Assembly: GCF_000381365.1 (NCBI RefSeq)
Contig: NZ_KB905466.1
Location: 2,654,821 to 2,718,820 of the forward strand
DNA length: 64,000 nt
Reading direction: 5' to 3'
Origin: Bacteroides salyersiae WAL 10018 = DSM 18765 = JCM 12988
GTDB taxonomy: Bacteria > Bacteroidota > Bacteroidia > Bacteroidales > Bacteroidaceae
Positions 18,982-28,698 of the stretch are shown piece after piece; positions within the stretch are counted from its first letter, which is position 1; each line of letters begins with the position of its first letter. Under the pieces are notes generated by a model that was not told the DNA's origin, searched no databases, and saw only the letters and a program-made list of their open reading frames with translations. The translations under genes and the position numbers were made by a program.

Positions 18982-19016
18982 GCCGGAGTTATAAAGACAT
19001 TGCTTTATAGGCTATT

Positions 19017-22000
19017 TTATTGAACTGCTACTTTATAGCTCTTAACCTTGTTGTCTGCTGTACGGACAGATACGATATAGATACCGGATAAATGTACAGG
19101 GACTTCAATACTTTGTCCGGTCTCGCCGTTGGTGATCACCTGTCCGGTAGCAGTACTCACTGAATATGTGCAGTCTTCGGTCGGTATGATTGTAATGTTT
19201 GTACCAGTGGCATAAACTTTGGCTATATTTGCATGGTTTTCTTTCACACTCGTACCTCGTGTTATAACGCAGGAAGTCGTTTTGTAAGGTTCTCCATAAT
19301 TTTCATAATCGGGATATGCTCTGGAAGAAATCACACAGTAAACAGCGTCGTCCGGTATAGTTATAAATTGGAATTTACACCCTTCTGTTATCGTATAATC
19401 CGTTCCGGATTCGAGTTGCTCGTTACTGCCTTGCAGATACCATTCGAAAGTAGGATAAACCCCATTGGCGAAATAAGAGCTTTGTAACCCTTTCTTTTTC
19501 ACATACCAATCAGAAAAATCGATCGTTTCGTCGGTTGTATAGCTGCTCTCCAGTTCATATTTCATTACTTTTTCTTTCTGGTAGATATAGCTCATTTTGA
19601 TTTTCTCGCCTTCCGGGAAGGTCGGCATGGTCAGATAATTGTAAGAGCAATCGATTTCCAGAACTTGGTTCGGGTTTTCCGGAACGGTTATTTCAGTCAG
19701 TTCGTTGTACGAACAGTCCAGATAAGTCAGGTTGACGCATGAGCTTATATCCAATGTCTTTAGCCCGTTTTCTTTGCATGTCAGAGAGGTTAGTGTAGAC
19801 GGGTCTGACGGCAGAACCACCTCTTTGATTCCACTACAATTCAAAACCTGCAGAGCGGTGTATTCTCTTAAGTTTATGTCGGTCAATCCGGTATACTCAC
19901 AGCTCAATTCCATTAGAGCGGTTTTTGCAGTCGGGAGAATCAGGCTTGTAAGCTTGGTATTGGCTTTACAGATCAGTTTGCTTAACTTACCGCATGCATT
20001 GACGTCCAATGTTTCTAATGAAGAATTATTGGTGATTTCCAATGAGTTTAGATTACCGTACTTGTTTAGGTCTATCGTTTTCAGGGATAATCTTTTTAGA
20101 GTAACGTTTTCCAATTTTTCCGTTTCATCCGGTAGGATAATAGTACCTGTTCCGTATGGGGCGTAATTCAAGCTTCTTAGTCCGGTCCACTCATGTATAT
20201 CGAGATTTTTGATACTGCTGTTGTCAATCGTCAGATTTTCGATGGTCGTGACATCTTCGGGATATGTGAATGTAGTAATCTTGGAACTTTCTTTCACGAT
20301 GAGCGTTTTTAAGGCTGTACATTTGCTTAGATTAACCTCTGTGAGATAGTCACAGTAAGCCAAAGACAGTTCTTTGATAGCAGAGGCTTCCCCGTAAATC
20401 TTGATAACTTTTGTTCCGGTGGGAGTACCTTGTATCGAAGTTCTGGTTGTATTTATGGTCTTGTCGACCAAAGTGCCGTCTCCCCAATCTATTTGAATGG
20501 AGGTATTATCTTCGGCAGCTCCGATAGAGAAGCCGATCAGGTTTTCCTTGGAGGTTGTCAGTGTAATAGCCGGATCGGGTGCTTTCTCTATGATAATATT
20601 GGTGGTACGATAAGGAGAGCCATAGTCCTGATAAGCTGGATAGCCCTTGGAAGCAATCACGCAATAAATATCGTTTTCGGGAACTGCTTTAAATTTGAAT
20701 TTGGCCGGTTCTACTACTGAATAATCCGTTCCTTCTACGAGCGGCTCACTGCTTCCATTCATGTACCAAGTGAAGGTAGGATAGACTCCTTCCGGAAAGT
20801 AGGAACCTTTGATTCCTTTTTTCAAGACATAGAGTTCTGACAGATCGATGATATCGTTTGTGCTATATTTCTCACTTAACGTATATCGGGATACTTTTTC
20901 CCGTTGGTCCATATAAGATAATTCTATGTTCTCTCCTTCGGGGAAATTGGGCATAAACAGGTAGTTATAGGAGCAATCTATGCTTATGGTCTGACCCGGA
21001 TTTTCGGGAACCCGTATTTCGGTTAACTGGTTGTATGAGCAATCCAGATTGGTCAGGTTGGTACATGTGCTTACATCCAGTGTTGTTAATCCGTTCTCTT
21101 TGCAAGTCAAGGAAATTAAAGTCGACGGATCTTCTGGTAAAACGGTTTCTGCGATTCCGCTACAGTTCAAAATCTGAAGATGAGTGTATTCTTTTAAATT
21201 AATGGTTGTCAATGCAGTATACTCGCAATCCAATTCTGTCAAAACATTTCTGACAGTGGGCAGGGTAAGGGCTTTAAGTTTGGTATTTCTTTTACAAATC
21301 AGTTTTGCCAATTTGCCGCATGCATTTACATCCAGTGCTTCCAGTGCGGATAGAGAGGTTACTTCGAGTGTAGTTAGGTTGACGTATTTATTCAGGTCTA
21401 TGGTTTTCAGAGATAGTTTGCTTAAGACAAGGCTTTCCAGCTTTTCCGCTTCATCCGGTAATACGATGGTGCTGGTGCCATAAGGTATATATTTTAAATT
21501 CTTTAGCCCTGCCCAATCATGTACATCTATGTTTTTTATACTGCTGTTATCAATGGTCAGGTTTTCAATGGTGGTTACATCTTCAGGATATGTAAACGCG
21601 GTAATTCTGTAGCTGTCTTTGACGGACAGGGTTTGCAACGCTGTACACTTGCTTAGATCGACCTCTGTGAGATAGTCGCAATAAGCTAAAGATAATTCTT
21701 TGATTTTAGAGGCATCTGCGTAAATCCTGATGATTTTTGTTCCGGCAGGTGTACCTTGGACGGATGTTTTAGTCGTATTTATGGTTTTATCAACCAAAGT
21801 TCCGTTCCCCCAGTCTATTTGGATAGAGGTGTTGTCTTCGGTGGCTCCGATGGAGAATCCGATGGGGCTTTCTTTGGTGGTAGTCAAGGTGATAACCGGA
21901 TCGATCGCTTTTTCTATTACAACATCAGTGGTACGGTATGGCGAACCGTAGTCTTGATAGGCAGGATATGCTTTAGAAGCAATCACACAATAGATTTCGT

Positions 22001-22979
22001 TTTCGGGAACTGTGCTGAATTTGAATTTGCCCGGTTCTATTGTCAGGTAATCCGTTCCTTCTACCAACGGTTCACTGCTTCCGCTCATGTACCAGGTGAA
22101 AGTGGGGTAAACCCCTTCTGGAAAATAAGAACCTTTGATTCCTTTCTTCAAGGCATAGAGTTCTGACAGGTCGATGATGTCGTTCGTACTATATTTTTCA
22201 TTTAAAGTATACCGTGATACTTTTTCCCGTTGGTCCATGTAGTATAAGGTGATTTTTTCACCTTCCGGAAAATTCGGCATGATCATGTAATTGTAGGAAC
22301 AATCTACGGATAAATTATTGACAGGGTTTTCAGGGATCTGTACGGAAGTCAAATAGTTGTATTGGCAGTCCAGGTTAGTCAGTTTGGTGTATTTGCTGAC
22401 GTCCAGAGTGGTCAATCCACATTGCATCAAAGTTAAATCGTCCAATGCATCACTGTTTTCCGGGAGTATCAGTGTTTCCAATGTTGCATTCGAATTGGAA
22501 AGATACAACGTTTTGAGTTTCGAACATTGGCTGGCATCAAAAGAGCCCAAGTTGATATAACGGCAATTTACTTTCGTCAATTGGTTTTCTGCAGAAGCAG
22601 GCAATGTAATTTCGGTTATATTCGGACTGCTTGAGCATGATAACTCCGTCAAGGCCGTGCATTTGCTGAAATCCAGTGTCTTGAGAATCTGATTAGAGGA
22701 TACTTCAAACTTTTTTATCAAAAGGGCATCTCCGTATACCGCTATTGAGTTTGATGTGGCAGAACCACTGATAGCTGTTCCGGTAGTCTTGACCGTTTGT
22801 TCTACCGGTCCTTCTCCAAAATCTATCTGAAAGGTCGTTTCTTCAGTGGCATACAGTTTGAAGCTTATCTTGCCGGGTGTACAAGTCATACCGATGATCG
22901 GTTCGTTCTCACTCTTCTCAGCCCATGCCCCGATGACTATCAGTGACATAAGACAGGTGATTAGTAGTCGTTTTTTCAT
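19017..22979 (-). CDS. Large leucine-rich repeat surface protein with T9SS-like tail
   Basis: A 1320-residue exported protein (signal peptide to about 20, GAWAEKSEN). Three consecutive units of roughly 330-450 residues each carry a beta domain (IQIDWGNGTLVDKTINTT in unit 2), a block of irregular leucine-rich repeats (TLDVSTCTNLTNLDCSYNQL), and a domain ending YPAYQDYGSPYRTT. Units 2 and 3 are nearly identical in places. The last 75 residues end LSGIYIVSVRTADNKVKSYK, like a type IX secretion sorting domain. It is last in the Sus locus, but a terminator at 23004-23052 precedes it, so expression may be partly separate. The ligand is unknown. Confidence 0.75.
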   Translation of the reverse strand: MKKRLLITCLMSLIVIGAWAEKSENEPIIGMTCTPGKISFKLYATEETTFQIDFGEGPVEQTVKTTGTAISGSATSNSIAVYGDALLIKKFEVSSNQILKTLDFSKCTALTELSCSSSPNITEITLPASAENQLTKVNCRYINLGSFDASQCSKLKTLYLSNSNATLETLILPENSDALDDLTLMQCGLTTLDVSKYTKLTNLDCQYNYLTSVQIPENPVNNLSVDCSYNYMIMPNFPEGEKITLYYMDQREKVSRYTLNEKYSTNDIIDLSELYALKKGIKGSYFPEGVYPTFTWYMSGSSEPLVEGTDYLTIEPGKFKFSTVPENEIYCVIASKAYPAYQDYGSPYRTTDVVIEKAIDPVITLTTTKESPIGFSIGATEDNTSIQIDWGNGTLVDKTINTTKTSVQGTPAGTKIIRIYADASKIKELSLAYCDYLTEVDLSKCTALQTLSVKDSYRITAFTYPEDVTTIENLTIDNSSIKNIDVHDWAGLKNLKYIPYGTSTIVLPDEAEKLESLVLSKLSLKTIDLNKYVNLTTLEVTSLSALEALDVNACGKLAKLICKRNTKLKALTLPTVRNVLTELDCEYTALTTINLKEYTHLQILNCSGIAETVLPEDPSTLISLTCKENGLTTLDVSTCTNLTNLDCSYNQLTEIRVPENPGQTISIDCSYNYLFMPNFPEGENIELSYMDQREKVSRYTLSEKYSTNDIIDLSELYVLKKGIKGSYFPEGVYPTFTWYMNGSSEPLVEGTDYSVVEPAKFKFKAVPENDIYCVIASKGYPAYQDYGSPYRTTNIIIEKAPDPAITLTTSKENLIGFSIGAAEDNTSIQIDWGDGTLVDKTINTTRTSIQGTPTGTKVIKIYGEASAIKELSLAYCDYLTEVNLSKCTALKTLIVKESSKITTFTYPEDVTTIENLTIDNSSIKNLDIHEWTGLRSLNYAPYGTGTIILPDETEKLENVTLKRLSLKTIDLNKYGNLNSLEITNNSSLETLDVNACGKLSKLICKANTKLTSLILPTAKTALMELSCEYTGLTDINLREYTALQVLNCSGIKEVVLPSDPSTLTSLTCKENGLKTLDISSCVNLTYLDCSYNELTEITVPENPNQVLEIDCSYNYLTMPTFPEGEKIKMSYIYQKEKVMKYELESSYTTDETIDFSDWYVKKKGLQSSYFANGVYPTFEWYLQGSNEQLESGTDYTITEGCKFQFITIPDDAVYCVISSRAYPDYENYGEPYKTTSCVITRGTSVKENHANIAKVYATGTNITIIPTEDCTYSVSTATGQVITNGETGQSIEVPVHLSGIYIVSVRTADNKVKSYKVAVQ

Positions 22980-23003
22980 ACTCTTTTGATATGTATTAGT
23001 GGT

Positions 23004-23052
23004 GAATAAAAATTGTCCGGTACGTTAAACGCGGGGTTTAACGCCCGGACAA
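23004..23052 (-). terminator. Terminator between adhesin-like gene and LRR gene
   Basis: Arms 23013-23030 and 23036-23052 pair through TTGTCCGG and GTTAAAC with a small bulge. On the minus strand the stem is followed by TTTTTATTC. It should stop or reduce read-through into the LRR gene. Confidence 0.75.
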
Positions 23053-23086
23053 CTGTTTAGAATAAAGTAAAGAGAGAGTATCGTTT

Positions 23087-24937
23087 TTATTTTTTGATAA
23101 TTTTCATAGAGGAATTCGTAGAATTACCTTCAACTTTTACCAGATAAATGCCTGCGGTCCAATCGGAAGCTGTAACATCAATGCTGGTTTCGTGGGTTGT
23201 TTTCTCAAAAACGACCTGTCCGTTTGCATTAAATACCCGGACGAGTTTGGCGGCATTGTCTTTGGTTGTAATAGTAAAGCCGGACTCGAATATCGCAGGG
23301 TAGACATTGACTTTATTATCTTTCACTTCGTTGACAGAAGTTCCTGTGGTCTTATGGAAAGTAATTTCCGGTGACAGGTAGAAAGAGAATCCTGTTTTGT
23401 CGAGTTCATTGAAAGGCCAAGGCAGATCCGGAACACAATACCATCCTCCGTTAAGGTTTAATTCTGCAGCTCCGGCAGCATGAATCCGGACATAGGCAGA
23501 AGCTACTTTGTCTGCTCTGCGTACGTCATAAGCTAAAGCTAATTTGGTCGTAGCATCCGGCACGATAGACTCATCCAGCTCTATAGATAAATAAAAGCTT
23601 CCTTTTACTTTTATAGGTTTGTCAAATTTTATTTTTCTGACAACATTTTCATAGTCTACGGAAACCGAACCGAAAGCGCCACTCATGGTTGTGACATACT
23701 CGCCGAATACGTTGTCTGTATCCGGTGCTCCCCATTTGTCGGCGTATAGTCTGACTCTTACCGGTTTACCTTTATTGGTAGTAGCCGCCTTGTATAGATA
23801 TAATCTGAAATGAACTCCGCTAATGCTTGCTTCGGCTTCTGAAGGCAGTTCGAACTTCTCTGCAAAGGTGGTATAGTATTTATTTATACCGCTTACATAG
23901 TCATTGGTACCGGGAACATCTTTTTCCGGTAAAGAGGCTTCGTCATACTTATTTGAACTGTTGCAAACAATGTCTGTAATTTCCTCTTTTCCGAGAACCG
24001 TGACATTGACAACATCTGAGAATGAATCCGTATATTTGGCATTTGTGGCATTTAATAACGGTCTGTAATCTCCGCTTTCCGAGTAAGTTACCTCAGGGTT
24101 TTCTTCATTCGTAGTTGCCGGATTACCGAATGTATCCCATTGATAATCGGTTGCATACTTTGACTGGTTAATAAATGTAATGGGTTGTCCCGGATATATG
24201 TATCGCATATCATCGTTCAAGTGATTGACCGAAGTCGACCATAGCCCGCCATATGCGACATATTTAGCTTCAACCGGGAAAGGATTTTCGTTGTCGTAAA
24301 CTTCGAAATCATCTATTCCTACTCCATTGGCAGCCGTAGCAGTAAAGCCGAAACCGAAGTAATAGACTCCATCGGTTTGAGGGGTAAAGTCGGCCTCTAC
24401 CTTTTTCCATTCCTTGTATTTGATATTTTTCAAATCTTTCAATATAATACATTCAGCCTCTTTTGACTGTCCTTTACCAACTGTAAAGCGTACGCTCTCG
24501 CTTTTGTTGTCTGATTCGGAAAGTCCCGGAGCCAATAGTTGGAAACTGGCATGATATACTTTGCCGGCTTTCATCTGAAATCCGATGGAATAGGTCCAAT
24601 TGTCTTCTGTGGCAGAAGAATAAGCACCTAAACAGTTGGGCTCGGAATATATTTCTTTCCAGCCATTGAATGTAGTGACGGCAAAAGCATCTTTTTCGCC
24701 TGTACATACCCATCCTTCGGGAACGGTACGGATTTCATAACTGTCAAAGTTGTTGGAATAGGGTAGAGTACCCAACATAGTTGCCCGTGTCTGCGGTACC
24801 TGGAATTTTGTTGCTTCCGGTGTGCCTACTTTTTCTGTCTTGTTTCTTTCCGGCTTGATCTGCTGTGCATTCACTTGAAAGCAAGTCAAAGAAACGAATA
24901 AAAACATCTGGATGAAAATGTAATAATTCTTTTTCAT
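23087..24937 (-). CDS. Secreted adhesin-like protein (choice-of-anchor/PKD) with T9SS-like tail
   Basis: A 616-residue exported protein with a signal peptide ending QVNAQQ. Residues about 55-215 resemble a choice-of-anchor J/cleaved-adhesin beta sandwich (LPYSNNFDSYEIRTVPEGWV, then NGVGIDDFEVYDNE). About 235-320 look like a PKD domain (GQPITFINQSKYATDYQWDT). A further beta domain follows (GVHFRLYLYKAATT). The tail from about 545 (NKVNVYPAIFESGFTI to GIYLVKVEG) matches T9SS type A sorting domains. There is no catalytic motif. It is the fifth gene after susC in the locus and probably binds the imported substrate or the cell surface. Confidence 0.7.
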   Translation of the reverse strand: MKKNYYIFIQMFLFVSLTCFQVNAQQIKPERNKTEKVGTPEATKFQVPQTRATMLGTLPYSNNFDSYEIRTVPEGWVCTGEKDAFAVTTFNGWKEIYSEPNCLGAYSSATEDNWTYSIGFQMKAGKVYHASFQLLAPGLSESDNKSESVRFTVGKGQSKEAECIILKDLKNIKYKEWKKVEADFTPQTDGVYYFGFGFTATAANGVGIDDFEVYDNENPFPVEAKYVAYGGLWSTSVNHLNDDMRYIYPGQPITFINQSKYATDYQWDTFGNPATTNEENPEVTYSESGDYRPLLNATNAKYTDSFSDVVNVTVLGKEEITDIVCNSSNKYDEASLPEKDVPGTNDYVSGINKYYTTFAEKFELPSEAEASISGVHFRLYLYKAATTNKGKPVRVRLYADKWGAPDTDNVFGEYVTTMSGAFGSVSVDYENVVRKIKFDKPIKVKGSFYLSIELDESIVPDATTKLALAYDVRRADKVASAYVRIHAAGAAELNLNGGWYCVPDLPWPFNELDKTGFSFYLSPEITFHKTTGTSVNEVKDNKVNVYPAIFESGFTITTKDNAAKLVRVFNANGQVVFEKTTHETSIDVTASDWTAGIYLVKVEGNSTNSSMKIIKK

Positions 24938-24956
24938 ATTCGTAATTTTTATGTGG

Positions 24957-26240
24957 TTATTTAATGTATCTGGTGGTCTTGAACCAAACGACGTCGGGGT
25001 TATCGTTTCTTCTGAAAGTTATTTCACTCGGACTTTTCAGATTGTCATAGGTCATGTTGTATGGTTCGTCATCGCTCATATAACCCAGCATCATGTCGAA
25101 ATACTCCATATAGAAATACCGTGCAAAGTCGTCTCCGCCTCCCGCGAAAATGATTTTCATCTGGTCGGCACCTTCAATGGGAATGAAATCCATATAGAAG
25201 TTAGCGCTGTATAGCTGTTCGTCGTTGATGGAATAACTGTATATTGTGAATACCTGATAAGAGCCCTGTAGGGAAATTTGTTGCAAAAGTTCCGATCCTT
25301 GGCCATTCTGATCCTTTTCCATATTTTCGGCAATTGTACTCCACATCGTGGTCAATCGTGGTCCCATCTGGTTTTTATCAAAGAACCAGTTGCCTTTCTT
25401 GGTTACGAAGGCCTCTCCCAAAGGCATTTGTACGATTTGTACTCCGTTTGCTCCTTCATCCGTACAAGTCAGATAAGTGCCGTCTGCCGATGCAGTGAAA
25501 TGTTGTATTGTTTTTCCCGCAATGGTTACAGGAAATTTGAATTTAATCCCATCCGGTGTATAAATAAAGGCTATACCTTCGGCGGAAGAATTGGTTTTTG
25601 CCGGTAGTTTGAACGTTTGATAGCGTCCTATCTCGTCAGATTCTTCCATGTCTATTACTGTGCCGTCTATATTCAGGCGCATGGTAAATCCGGGAAATGC
25701 CTGTATCATCTTGTTGAGTCGGTCGCTATAACTCTCCCAGGTCGTACCGGCCGGTAGGGGAATCATCTGCATTTTTACGCCGGTTTTCTTTCCTCTTAAT
25801 TCGATCCCTTCTTTATTGATGGTAAGAATAACGAATTCATAATCACCCTCATAACCCAATCCGTCCGGGTTCGGGTCAGAAAACTGATGCAATATCCGAT
25901 TGTATGTGTCAAAACTCAGGACGGGTCCCATATCGGCTTTCACCTGATACATGCTTGTGACCTGTTCGTCCGGCGACTCCAATATGGGCGATTCTGCAGT
26001 GACTTTTACTTCTCCCTCTTTGGAAAAAGTCATGTACAGTTGAAAACCTCCGTACTTACTGTCTTCCGGATAGTATTCAAAAATCCAACCGTTTTCCGCA
26101 CCGGTCAGTATTTCATTACATTCTTGCAACATTGCGTTCATCCTGCGTGCGGAAGAACTGTCGAATATATCGTTTTCATCCGAGCATGAAGAGATGCACA
26201 ATGTGAATAGGGCGATAAGGATATAAACTGATTTATTCAT
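24957..26240 (-). CDS. DUF4302-type lipoprotein
   Basis: A 427-residue lipoprotein (lipobox CISSC, Cys19). It resembles the Bacteroidetes family DUF4302: the N-terminal ARRMNAMLQECNEILTGAENG and GWIFEYYPEDSKYGGFQLYM are characteristic as I recall them. The family accompanies SusC/SusD pairs and has no known activity. The start codon overlaps the end of the HExxH lipoprotein gene by 8 bp, so the two are translationally coupled and probably work together at the outer membrane. Confidence 0.7.
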   Translation of the reverse strand: MNKSVYILIALFTLCISSCSDENDIFDSSSARRMNAMLQECNEILTGAENGWIFEYYPEDSKYGGFQLYMTFSKEGEVKVTAESPILESPDEQVTSMYQVKADMGPVLSFDTYNRILHQFSDPNPDGLGYEGDYEFVILTINKEGIELRGKKTGVKMQMIPLPAGTTWESYSDRLNKMIQAFPGFTMRLNIDGTVIDMEESDEIGRYQTFKLPAKTNSSAEGIAFIYTPDGIKFKFPVTIAGKTIQHFTASADGTYLTCTDEGANGVQIVQMPLGEAFVTKKGNWFFDKNQMGPRLTTMWSTIAENMEKDQNGQGSELLQQISLQGSYQVFTIYSYSINDEQLYSANFYMDFIPIEGADQMKIIFAGGGDDFARYFYMEYFDMMLGYMSDDEPYNMTYDNLKSPSEITFRRNDNPDVVWFKTTRYIK

Positions 26241-27132
26241 TGTCCGTCATTTTTTCATTTAAAATTGAATCAATATTTTCAGAGCGTCTGATGATGATCG
26301 TTCTTAATTCTTCTATGTCGATGCTCCATGAGGCCATGAGCCATTCTTTAGCCATATCAAACTTGGACTGTATCTTGGCTGCTCCCTCTGTGCCGGCATT
26401 TGCCAGCATATTTTCCCAAAAACCATCCGGCTTGACAAGATAGTTTGCTATCACCTCTACGAAATCCTCTTGTGGTTGCATACCTGCATAGGGAGTAACG
26501 AATCCCAGTTTCCATGCTTGCAGTTCCGTACGGTTTTGCCAGCCGGTAGAAGAGTAGTCGGCTGCGGATATTTGGTTATATTCCGTAGGATAACTTTTCT
26601 TTTGGTGAAGAATATGGGCAAACTCATGGTGCATGGTTTCGAAGTAATATTCATTCAGCATTTCCACGTCCGTAGGATCAATGGAATTCACTTTGTACAA
26701 TACTACTTTGATACCTTCTTCCGCAGAACCTAAAATCTCCGTTGAAGAAGAGGGATTGATGGCCGACGAGCCGATAAGGAGAATCACCTTAGGAGCGTAG
26801 GTCCGCATGAAATCCTTGTTTACTCCGGTCTTGTCGAACATCTCGTCGTATGATTCGAGCCACAGATATTTGATGATCTTTGCCAGTTTCTTGGATTTCT
26901 CTACTTCTGCCGGAATATGATTGTACGACATATTGGCTTCTATGTCTTCCAGCCGGTATTTGAAGTCGATGTTGTATTCTTTCACATAATTCCGGAGTAG
27001 CCAATTGTCGAACTCTGTGCGTGCCGGAGGATTCGTATCAAAAATACTGTCTCCGAGTTTGTCTTCAGAACAGGAGGAGATCATTCCGCCGGTTAAAAAG
27101 ATTGCCAATGCGTATAATAAAATCTTTTTCAT
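26233..27132 (-). CDS. Substrate import-associated zinc metallohydrolase lipoprotein
   Basis: A 299-residue lipoprotein (lipobox MISSC). The zinc motif HEFAH lies at about 169-173 in ETMHHEFAHILHQ. A downstream acidic segment (EDFVEVIANY) could supply the third ligand. This fits the family described as an HExxH lipoprotein found beside TonB-dependent importers (TIGR04549 from memory), whose substrate is unproven. It follows susD by 21 bp and overlaps the DUF4302 gene by 8 bp. It may trim a peptide or amide substrate before import. Confidence 0.8.
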   Translation of the reverse strand: MKKILLYALAIFLTGGMISSCSEDKLGDSIFDTNPPARTEFDNWLLRNYVKEYNIDFKYRLEDIEANMSYNHIPAEVEKSKKLAKIIKYLWLESYDEMFDKTGVNKDFMRTYAPKVILLIGSSAINPSSSTEILGSAEEGIKVVLYKVNSIDPTDVEMLNEYYFETMHHEFAHILHQKKSYPTEYNQISAADYSSTGWQNRTELQAWKLGFVTPYAGMQPQEDFVEVIANYLVKPDGFWENMLANAGTEGAAKIQSKFDMAKEWLMASWSIDIEELRTIIIRRSENIDSILNEKMTDNE

Positions 27133-27153
27133 ATTTTTTTTCTGATTTCGTTA

Positions 27154-28683
27154 TTATCTGGGGTTAGGTTGCATGCCGGCTCCGATTACATCTGCCGGTA
27201 GTTGTAATGCTCTTCGGGGGTCATCTTTGGTCAGTATGTCATTGGCCTGTCCGGCAATGTTGTGTTCTATCTCTATGCCGAACCGTTTGATGTCAAACCA
27301 TCTAAGGCCTTCGTGTACCGTTTCTATGCGTCGGAAATGAAGCAGACAATACATAAAGTTGAGTTGTTTACCCGGTTCGATTTCAAACATCGGATGGAGC
27401 TCAGGGCGTACTGCCTGGTCTGCTGTTTCATAATAAGAATCGATCCGGTCTTCTGTTAGGGCTTTGACTCCCGGTAAAGTGTGCGAATCATACCAATAGC
27501 TCAGGTCTTTTGTCGCGTTGGAATAGTCTTTCATATGAATGTAAGCTTCTGCGCGGCAAAGGAGGGTCTCGTCTGTTGTAAAGACCGTATTCACGATATT
27601 CAGATAGCCTATTCCGGAAATGACATCCGTATATTCAATGAAACCATACAATTTGGGATAATAGGATACTTGATCGTTTCCGTATATTTTGAGTGCCTGA
27701 TAGAGATAATCCGGGGCTACCCATGGTCCGAGGCTCCAGTAGGTGGTCTGCAGTTTAGCGGTGTTCATAGCATATCTGCTATATTGAGATCTCCAATGGT
27801 TGTAGTTCCACATGGATGTAGCGGGCATCAGTAAGAGATTGCATGCTAATTCAGATTTGACATAAGCGATACCGCAATCTTTTGCTGCGGCGATACTTTT
27901 GTACTGAACTTGATCACGGAGTACTTTTGCCGGATTCTCTCCAATTGCTTTGGTGGCATATTTTATGGCTTTTTCATAGTTGCCGTAATACAAATTGAAC
28001 CGGGCGGCGAAAGCATATGCCGCTTTCTGATTGAAATGATATTTGATAACGGAACTTTTGTACTTCGTGTCGTCGATAAGGGGCAATCCCTCTTCTATGT
28101 CACGGTTTATTTTTTCGTATACTTCGGCAACGGTTCCTCTTGCATATTGTCCGGATACTATCTTTTCCGGCTTTTCCACATAAGGTATTCCCAGATCGAC
28201 GCTACTTGTCTGGGAATTGTATGCTTTACAAAAAACATTGACTAAGATGAAGTGGGAATAAGCGCGGCAGACAAGGGCTTCTCCTCTGGAGGCAAGCTCG
28301 TCTTCGGTTCCTTCTTCAGAATTATTCAGGTATTCCAATGCATGATTGGCGGCAGCTATTGCTTTATAATATTCGTTCCATATGTATTGTGGAGTATCTT
28401 GCTGGTTATCGGTGAAATCCTGCCATTTATAACTCTCTTCCACACTTTTATTGAAGGTCATATAGAGCGGTCCGTTATCTGCCACGTTGTCGGACATTAG
28501 TTCGGTTATCTGCATATACGTTCCACTGGGGTAGGCGGATACGAGCAGTTGTAACACTTTCTCACTGTTGTCGAGTTCGGTTCTGTTGTCCGGCATCTTA
28601 TCCAGAAAGCCTTCACAGGAGGATGTGGCCAATAACATTGCTATGGCTGCCAGACCTATTGAGTATTTATTTTGATTTTTCAT
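27154..28683 (-). CDS. SusD/RagB-like nutrient-binding lipoprotein
   Basis: A 509-residue lipoprotein (lipobox TSSC, Cys23). The helical SusD scaffold is recognisable: QYIWNEYYKAIAAANHALEY, GEALVCRAYSHFILVNVFCK and the C-terminal ETVHEGLRWFDIKRFG. SusD proteins cap the SusC barrel and bind the substrate outside the cell. It sits 15 bp after susC and leads into the HExxH lipoprotein. Nothing in it defines the substrate; the peptidase-like neighbour hints at peptides or glycopeptides rather than a plain glycan. Confidence 0.9.
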   Translation of the reverse strand: MKNQNKYSIGLAAIAMLLATSSCEGFLDKMPDNRTELDNSEKVLQLLVSAYPSGTYMQITELMSDNVADNGPLYMTFNKSVEESYKWQDFTDNQQDTPQYIWNEYYKAIAAANHALEYLNNSEEGTEDELASRGEALVCRAYSHFILVNVFCKAYNSQTSSVDLGIPYVEKPEKIVSGQYARGTVAEVYEKINRDIEEGLPLIDDTKYKSSVIKYHFNQKAAYAFAARFNLYYGNYEKAIKYATKAIGENPAKVLRDQVQYKSIAAAKDCGIAYVKSELACNLLLMPATSMWNYNHWRSQYSRYAMNTAKLQTTYWSLGPWVAPDYLYQALKIYGNDQVSYYPKLYGFIEYTDVISGIGYLNIVNTVFTTDETLLCRAEAYIHMKDYSNATKDLSYWYDSHTLPGVKALTEDRIDSYYETADQAVRPELHPMFEIEPGKQLNFMYCLLHFRRIETVHEGLRWFDIKRFGIEIEHNIAGQANDILTKDDPRRALQLPADVIGAGMQPNPR

Positions 28684-28698
28684 ATTTATTGTCTTTTT

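Larger units (their letters stand above)
18596..19016. other. Intergenic region between convergent genes, with two repeat structures
   Basis: This 420-bp gap separates the permease gene and the LRR gene, whose 3' ends face each other. It holds a 22-bp-period direct repeat (18743-18793) and a perfect 27-bp inverted repeat (18924-18981). I see no gene in it. Confidence 0.6.
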
